Below, piece by piece: positions 1-3,378 of a stretch of 5,172 bases of DNA. The notes under the pieces were generated by a model. The model made no database searches and was not told the DNA's origin. It was given only the letters and a program-made list of their open reading frames with translations. The stretch spans positions 21,634-26,805 of the forward strand of contig DHOB01000057.1 of assembly GCA_002409675.1 (NCBI GenBank), written 5' to 3'. The translations under genes and the position numbers were made by a program. This DNA is from Ruminococcaceae bacterium UBA5401 (GTDB lineage Bacteria > Bacillota > Clostridia > Oscillospirales > Acutalibacteraceae). How positions within the stretch are numbered: position 1 is the stretch's first letter; each line of letters starts with the position of its first letter.

Positions 1-2
1 CC

Positions 3-260
3 GGCGAAATCAAGACCGTGGAGGTAAAGGACGACAACGCCTATTACCTGCTGGTCAAGAACGACATCCAGAAGGACGCGGACGAAAAGCTGAAGGACGA
101 TTCGGGCCGCAAGCAGATTCTCTCCGCCTACAAGTGGCAGGAGTTCTCGGACGGCCTCGCAAAAGAGGCGGACGCCCTGAGCGGCGTGACCCTGAACGAC
201 GCCGCCATCAGCTCCTATGACCCCTCGATGTTCGCCGACACGTCCTCTTCCACCAGCTGA
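3..260 (+). CDS. C-terminal end of a probable PrsA/SurA-type foldase (peptidyl-prolyl isomerase family), 5' truncated
   Basis: The frame is open from the window edge (codon GGC at 3-5) to a TGA at 258-260, giving 85 residues; the true start lies to the left. The fragment begins GEIKTVEV, then DNAYYLLVKNDI. This resembles the closing strands of a parvulin-type rotamase domain, where a 'G-E-(I/V)' turn precedes a strand of the form 'YYLVK..DI'. A charged amphipathic helix follows (KQILSAYKWQEFSDGLAKEA) and then a short polar tail (YDPSMFADTSSSTS). This arrangement recalls the C-terminal lobe of clostridial PrsA/SurA-like extracytoplasmic foldases, which help secreted proteins fold outside the membrane. 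The lipoprotein signal and catalytic core would be off-window, so neither export nor activity can be confirmed. The assignment rests on pattern resemblance only; another secreted helical protein remains possible. A strong hairpin terminator follows. Confidence 0.55.
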   Translation, partial: GEIKTVEVKDDNAYYLLVKNDIQKDADEKLKDDSGRKQILSAYKWQEFSDGLAKEADALSGVTLNDAAISSYDPSMFADTSSSTS

Positions 261-318
261 GCGGCGGCGGGCAGCATCCGCGTGCACGGCCCGCCGTTCA
301 GAACAGAGCGAACCGTCA

Positions 319-402
319 GCTTTGCCTGGCGGGACCGTCAAAGACAGCTCCCGAAGCACATCAAAACACTTCGGGAGCTGTCTTATTCTGTCCCGGCAAA
401 GC
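319..402. terminator. Long bidirectional terminator hairpin between convergent genes
   Basis: A perfect 16-bp inverted repeat (341-356 with 369-384, AAGACAGCTCCCGAAG and its complement) closes a 12-nt loop. Outside a symmetrical 5x5 internal loop the pairing resumes with CGGGAC (330-335) against GTCCCG (390-395). After a 4-nt bulge, GCTTTGC (319-325) pairs with GCAAAGC (396-402). The T-rich side reads TCTTATTCT to the right and CTTTGAC to the left, so neither direction has a long U-run, but the core stem is very stable. It lies between the rightward foldase stop (260) and the leftward stop at 465, where a shared terminator is expected. Confidence 0.8.
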
Positions 403-431
403 GGGCCTGCAATTTTCGCCGCGCCCCGCGC

Positions 432-463
432 CGGGCCGAGACCGGCTCTGCCGGCTCGGCCTG
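432..463 (-). terminator. GC-rich hairpin just downstream of the leftward 391-residue gene (weak terminator candidate)
   Basis: GCCGAG-A-CCGG (435-445) pairs with CCGGCTCGGC (451-460) around a 5-nt loop with one bulged base. The stem extends by a G-C, a G-T and a C-G pair to 432 and 463. It begins two bases past the TAG stop (465-467) of the leftward gene. No T-run follows in the leftward direction (GCGCGGGGCGCGG comes next), so on its own it is a poor intrinsic terminator. It may instead protect the 3' end or act together with the larger hairpin at 319-402. Confidence 0.45.
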
Positions 464-464
464 C

Positions 465-1640
465 CTAATATAAGACGACGGTTTCGCCGCGGACGGCGCA
501 GTGGCACTCGTAGCTTTTCTGGTAGCCGGTCTCGCCGTCGAAAAGGGAGTTGAACTCGAACGAATCCCGGTCGTCCTTCAGGATGTATTTTGCGACGATG
601 TAGCGGTCGTCCACGCAGGTGACGAAGCGGCCCAACTCCTTCGGGTAGCGCACCGAGATGCCGGAGTTCAGCACGCCGGTCACCTCGCAGTCGTCGTCCC
701 GCTCCTCGATGCGGTAGGCGCGCCCGCCCTCGGGGTCGATGCTGAACCGCGCGGGGCGCTCTCCCCTGCCGAGGGTCAGGCGGGCCGCGACGCTCTTTCT
801 GCCCGTCGCCCTGTTGTAGGCGCACAGGCGCTGGTCGCCCGTCGGAAAGTACCGCGCGCGAAAATAGATGTTCTCGCGGTTCATGCCGGCATAGCGCACC
901 AGCCCCTCGGTCCCGGCGTTCAGAATCAGCTCCAGCGGGACGCGCGGCTCGCCCGTCTTGACGGACACCACGAAATCCAGCAGCGGGCAGAGCCAGACCC
1001 GGTCGCACACGCCGTCGCCGAGCCAGCGCATGTTGCGGTAGCACTTCTCTTTTTCCGCCTCGCTGCCGTGCGGCTCCAGCAGCAGGACCTGCAGGGCGCC
1101 GCCGCACTCGCAGGTCAGCAGGCGGGAGGCGTCGGCCCCGCAGACGCGCGGGTCGCGCGCATAGTAGTACTTCCCCTCCTCCAGGTCGTACAGGTAGCAG
1201 ACGCGCGAAAAGCCCGTGAGCCTGCTGTATTCGCTGAAAAGCGCCCGGTGCCGGTTGTTCGGGCCGGTGTAGAACAGCATGTGGTCCTCGTCCAGCGCGC
1301 GGCAGTCCAGAAAACTGCCGATGAAGTTCAGCCGGGCCATGCTTTTCTCCCGGCCCGTGCGCTTGTCCACCCGAAGGACCCAGGCTTCGCTGCCGCCGGA
1401 TTCCAGCACCATCACGATGTCGTCGGGGAAGCTGAAAAAGTGCGGGACAAAGGCCGGGTCGGTCAGAATGTAGTTGGCGACGATGCGCTCGCGCCGCGCC
1501 GCGCGGTTGTATTCCAAAAGGAACAGGCTCGGGTGCCCTTCCTCCATTTTTTCCTCCGCATAATAAATCAGCGGGTCGCCGATTTCAATCAGCGTGTCGG
1601 TACAGTTCCTGAAGACGTTCCGCAGGTCCAGGATTTTCAA
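465..1640 (-). CDS. Uncharacterised 391-residue cytosolic protein with propeller-like repeats
   Basis: I do not recognise this family. Translation from TTG at 1640 gives 391 residues ending in TAG at 465-467. There is no signal peptide or membrane segment, so it is probably cytosolic. A loose motif recurs: a hydrophobic strand, a D/N-R-x-T-G-type turn, then another strand. Copies appear near residues 39-57 (LLEYNRAARRERIVANY), 88-105 (VLRVDKRTGREKSMARL), 148-164 (CYLYDLEEGKYYYARD), 222-240 (VVSVKTGEPRVPL), 271-290 (LCAYNRATGRKSVAARL) and 361-380 (LFDGETGYQKSYECH). This looks like the outer strands of beta-propeller blades, which is an inference. Fourteen cysteines are scattered through it, including CEC (177-179) and CHC (379-381). 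The TTG is preferred because GGGGGTGG lies 5 nt upstream and a TATAAT promoter begins the transcript near 1659. That excludes the longer reading frame back to 1787. A GTG at 1649 is an alternative start with a poorer site. The gene has its own promoter and is monocistronic here. Confidence 0.8.
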   Translation of the reverse strand: MKILDLRNVFRNCTDTLIEIGDPLIYYAEEKMEEGHPSLFLLEYNRAARRERIVANYILTDPAFVPHFFSFPDDIVMVLESGGSEAWVLRVDKRTGREKSMARLNFIGSFLDCRALDEDHMLFYTGPNNRHRALFSEYSRLTGFSRVCYLYDLEEGKYYYARDPRVCGADASRLLTCECGGALQVLLLEPHGSEAEKEKCYRNMRWLGDGVCDRVWLCPLLDFVVSVKTGEPRVPLELILNAGTEGLVRYAGMNRENIYFRARYFPTGDQRLCAYNRATGRKSVAARLTLGRGERPARFSIDPEGGRAYRIEERDDDCEVTGVLNSGISVRYPKELGRFVTCVDDRYIVAKYILKDDRDSFEFNSLFDGETGYQKSYECHCAVRGETVVLY

Positions 1641-1645
1641 TGCTG

Positions 1646-1653
1646 CCACCCCC
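1646..1653 (-). promoter_or_regulatory. Ribosome binding site that fixes the TTG start of the 391-residue protein
   Basis: On the - strand GGGGGTGG lies 5 nt before the TTG at 1640. It matches the anti-Shine-Dalgarno complement GGAGGTGA at six of eight positions, and one of the two differences can be a G-U wobble. The in-frame GTG at 1649 falls inside this site, which argues against that GTG as the start. Confidence 0.6.
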
Positions 1654-1665
1654 GGTTCTTTTTGT

Positions 1666-1695
1666 ATTATACCATATCGGAAAGGGCCGAAACAA
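1666..1695 (-). promoter_or_regulatory. Sigma-A-type extended -10 promoter of the 391-residue gene
   Basis: On the - strand a perfect TATAAT (1671-1666) is preceded by TGG, forming an extended -10 element (TGGTATAAT, 1674-1666). A TTGTTT at 1695-1690 sits 18 nt upstream as a partial -35 box. Transcription should begin near 1659, leaving about 19 nt of leader before the TTG start. The small GC palindrome at 1701-1714 (CCGCCGCACGGCGG) abuts the -35 box and could bind a regulator, though in DNA this GC-rich it may mean nothing. Confidence 0.75.
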
Positions 1696-1720
1696 CCTCG
1701 CCGCCGCACGGCGGGCACGC

Positions 1721-1753
1721 AAAAATCCCGGTGGGAAAATTCCCGCCGGGATT
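1721..1753 (-). terminator. Leftward intrinsic terminator (hairpin plus T-run), probable end of the dnaK-dnaJ transcript
   Basis: A 14-bp inverted repeat (1724-1737 with 1740-1753) reads AATCCCGGTGGGAA / TTCCCGCCGGGATT. It has one G-T pair and only two bases between the arms; the A/T pairs beside the loop can open to make it larger. Read leftwards, the stem ends in a run of five T (complement of A 1721-1725), the signature of a rho-independent terminator on the - strand. No T-run follows on the + strand. The only leftward transcript that should arrive here is the one from dnaJ, crossing smr. It sits directly before the promoter of the next leftward gene, which it would insulate. The same palindrome covers the -35 region of smr, so an operator role is an alternative reading. 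Confidence 0.7.
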
Positions 1754-1759
1754 CCGCTC

Positions 1760-1765
1760 TATAAT
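1760..1765 (+). promoter_or_regulatory. Putative -10 box for the smr gene
   Basis: A perfect TATAAT on the + strand lies about 40 nt before the GTG start of smr and would place transcription near 1772. I see no good -35 box: the expected stretch (about 1737-1742) falls inside the inverted repeat at 1724-1753 and reads AAATTC-like sequence. There is no TGn extension either. The promoter may therefore be weak or depend on an activator. Confidence 0.45.
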
Positions 1766-1790
1766 AGGGGAAAAGAACAATAGCCACAGA

Positions 1791-1798
1791 AAGGAGGG
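1791..1798 (+). promoter_or_regulatory. Strong Shine-Dalgarno site deciding the GTG start of smr
   Basis: AAGGAGGG ends 6 nt before GTG at 1805-1807, an ideal spacing. An in-frame GTG at 1811 is 12 nt away and the ATG at 1809 is out of frame, so 1805 is the best start. Confidence 0.8.
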
Positions 1799-1804
1799 AG
1801 CGCC

Positions 1805-2083
1805 GTGCATGTGACGAAAAAGCCCGGCACGCTGGAGGTGGACCTTCACGGCCTCAGGGTGGAGGATGCAAAGCAGCGGCTCGAACATCTGCTCTGGAAC
1901 GTCCCGGCCGATGTGACCGAAGTGCGGGTCATCCACGGCTACAACGGCGGGCAGGCCCTGCGCGACATGGTGCGCCAGCGCCTCAAGCACCCGCGCATCG
2001 CCGCCAAGCTGCTGACCCTCAACCCCGGCGAGACGCGGCTGCTGCTGCGGCCCGCCCCGCACGGGGGGAAAAAACGCCCTTAG
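1805..2083 (+). CDS. Small stand-alone Smr-domain protein (MutS2 C-terminal type)
   Basis: The gene encodes 92 residues, GTG start to TAG at 2081-2083, almost entirely one Smr domain. The hallmarks are the LEVDLHG motif (residues 10-16), the IHGYNGGQALR loop (43-53; the family consensus is close to HGxGxGxLR) and the closing strand NPGETRLLL (73-81). Smr domains are RNA/DNA-binding folds and are often nucleases. In MutS2 the domain is fused to a MutS-like ATPase; here it stands alone, with no MutS core and no added zinc finger. The usual HGKGTG-like loop is altered to HGYNGG, which I believe is common in short clostridial Smr proteins. Substrate and activity are unknown; a role in RNA or translation quality control is possible but unproven. 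Its stop codon overlaps that of the convergent dnaJ, and no + strand terminator is visible after it. Confidence 0.85.
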   Translation: MHVTKKPGTLEVDLHGLRVEDAKQRLEHLLWNVPADVTEVRVIHGYNGGQALRDMVRQRLKHPRIAAKLLTLNPGETRLLLRPAPHGGKKRP

Positions 2084-3243
2084 TCCCCGAACATATCCTT
2101 GATTTTGCCAAAAAAGTTGCGGCGCTTCTGGTAGTTCTTGTCCTCGGCCTCGCTCTCGAATTCCCGCAGAAGGGCCTTCTGCCGCTGCGAGAGGTTCTTC
2201 GGCACCTCGACGGTCATGCGCACGTACTGGTCGCCCCGGCCCCTGGAGCCGAGGCGCTGGATGCCCCTGCCCCGCAGCTTGAACACGTCGCCCGGCTGGG
2301 TGCCCGGATGCACCTCGTACTCCACGCGGCCGTCGATGGTGGGCACAACCACCTCGGCGCCGAGCGCCGCCTGCGTGAAGGTAATGGGCATCTCGCACCA
2401 GATGTCGAAGTCCTTGCGCTCGAAAATCGGGTGCGGGCGCACGCTGACCGAAACGTGCAGGTCGCCGCTCGGCCCGCCGTTCTCGCCGGCATTCCCTTTG
2501 CCGCTCACGTTCAGCACCTGGCCGTTGTCGATGCCGGCGGGGATGTTGATCTCAATGGTCCTTCTGTGGCGGATGCGCCCCCTGCCGCCGCAGGTGGGGC
2601 ACGGCTCGTCGATGATGCGGCCGGTCCCGCCGCAGCGGTCGCAGGTGCGCGTCGTCTGCACCAGACCGAACGGCGTGCGCTGGCTGACCCGCACCTGCCC
2701 CGTGCCGCCGCACTGCGGGCACGTGCGGGTGGAGCCGTTCCGCGCGCCGGTCCCGCGGCAGTCCGGGCAAATGTCAATCTGGTCGTAGGAAACCGTTTTC
2801 ACGCAGCCCTTCGCGGCCTCCTCAAAGCTGATGCTGACCGCCGTTTCGCTGTCGCTGCCGTGGCGCGGCACGTTGGCGCGCTGGCGGCGGCGCGCGCCGC
2901 CGAAGCCCTCGAACCCGCCGAAGCCGCCGAAACCGTTGAACACGCTGTTGAAAATATCGTCAAAGTTGATGTCCCCCGAGAACGGGCTGCCGCCCGCGCC
3001 GCCGCCGAAGTTGGGATCGACCCCCGCCTGGCCGAACTGGTCGTAGCGCGCCCGCTTATCCTTGTTGGAAAGGACCTCATAGGCTTCGTTGACTTCCTTG
3101 AATTTCGCCTCGGCGGCCTTGTCGCCCGGATTCAGGTCCGGGTGGTATTTTTTTGCAAGCCGCCGGTACGCTTTCTTAATCTCGGCCTCGGTGGCGTCCT
3201 TGGACACGCCCAGAACCTCGTAGTAATCTTTTTTTTCAGCCAA
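2080..3243 (-). CDS. dnaJ: Chaperone protein DnaJ (Hsp40, type I)
   Basis: This is a complete 387-residue type I J-protein that delivers unfolded clients to DnaK and stimulates its ATPase. The J domain occupies residues 1-70, with the catalytic HPD at 34-36. A G/F-rich linker (about 78-116) contains the DINFDDIFNSVF segment, followed by an arginine-rich patch (118-127). The zinc-binding domain has four CxxCxGxG repeats: CPDCRGTG (159-166), CPQCGGTG (175-182), CDRCGGTG (201-208) and CPTCGGRG (215-222), all cysteines present. The client-binding C-terminal domains and dimerisation tail fill 223-387. The start is TTG at 3243: an in-frame TGA lies three codons upstream and GGGAGTG sits 7 nt before it. 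Codons 3-6 carry a run of eight A. It lies downstream of dnaK, probably in the same operon, and ends TAA (2082-2080) overlapping the smr stop. Confidence 0.97.
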   Translation of the reverse strand: MAEKKDYYEVLGVSKDATEAEIKKAYRRLAKKYHPDLNPGDKAAEAKFKEVNEAYEVLSNKDKRARYDQFGQAGVDPNFGGGAGGSPFSGDINFDDIFNSVFNGFGGFGGFEGFGGARRRQRANVPRHGSDSETAVSISFEEAAKGCVKTVSYDQIDICPDCRGTGARNGSTRTCPQCGGTGQVRVSQRTPFGLVQTTRTCDRCGGTGRIIDEPCPTCGGRGRIRHRRTIEINIPAGIDNGQVLNVSGKGNAGENGGPSGDLHVSVSVRPHPIFERKDFDIWCEMPITFTQAALGAEVVVPTIDGRVEYEVHPGTQPGDVFKLRGRGIQRLGSRGRGDQYVRMTVEVPKNLSQRQKALLREFESEAEDKNYQKRRNFFGKIKDMFGD

Positions 3244-3250
3244 GCAAAAT

Positions 3251-3257
3251 CACTCCC
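3251..3257 (-). promoter_or_regulatory. Ribosome binding site for the TTG-initiated dnaJ
   Basis: GGGAGTG on the - strand lies 7 nt before TTG at 3243. It is only a partial match to AGGAGGTG, so translation initiation at this TTG is probably moderate compared with a consensus site and ATG. Confidence 0.6.
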
Positions 3258-3269
3258 GGATAATGCGCG

Positions 3270-3293
3270 CAGGGCAGCCGCAGGGCTGCCCTG
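3270..3293 (-). promoter_or_regulatory. Intercistronic hairpin between dnaK and dnaJ
   Basis: A perfect 10-bp inverted repeat, CAGGGCAGCC (3270-3279) with GGCTGCCCTG (3284-3293), encloses a 4-nt loop. GCGC at 3265-3268 can pair with GCGC at 3299-3302 beyond an internal bulge. In the leftward transcript no T-run follows (CGCGCATTATCC), so it is unlikely to be a full terminator. It lies 12 nt before the dnaJ ribosome binding site. It could shield the 3' end of a dnaK mRNA after cleavage, or partly attenuate dnaJ. The rest of the 135-nt spacer shows no gene. Confidence 0.6.
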
Positions 3294-3378
3294 AAACTGC
3301 GCTTTATATCACAAACGCCCGGCCCGCCGCCGACTGAACCCCGGGCCTTCCGCGGCAGACTGTGCGGGCGGTTCAACG

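Noticed and set aside
1724..1753. Inverted repeat as a CIRCE (HrcA) heat-shock operator
   Set aside because: CIRCE is TTAGCACTC-N9-GAGTGCTAA. This repeat has a different sequence and only two bases between its arms. No CIRCE copy was seen anywhere in the window.
1641..1787. N-terminal extension of the 391-residue protein back to 1787
   Set aside because: The extension would cover the extended -10 promoter and the terminator hairpin, its sequence is arginine-rich and unlike the rest, and the good ribosome binding site is at 1646-1653.
501..1814. Long + strand open frame of 437 codons opposite the 391-residue gene
   Set aside because: Its translation is a biased mix of A, V, R, H and Q with no motifs, typical of the antisense of a GC-rich gene. 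It has no ribosome binding site, and the - strand frame has a clear promoter and a globular composition.
2055..2074. GC hairpin next to an A6/T6 run near the end of smr and dnaJ as a terminator
   Set aside because: On the + strand the stem is followed by A, not T. On the - strand the T-run comes before the stem. The order is wrong in both directions and the stem is short.
2308..3294. + strand open frame of 328 codons opposite dnaJ
   Set aside because: It is the antisense shadow of an unmistakable dnaJ, with an alanine/valine/arginine-rich translation and no recognisable domain.
3303..3308. TATAAA on the - strand as a separate dnaJ promoter
   Set aside because: It matches five of six -10 positions, but no usable -35 box lies 16-19 nt upstream in the very GC-rich stretch. 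It is too weak to call as a feature.
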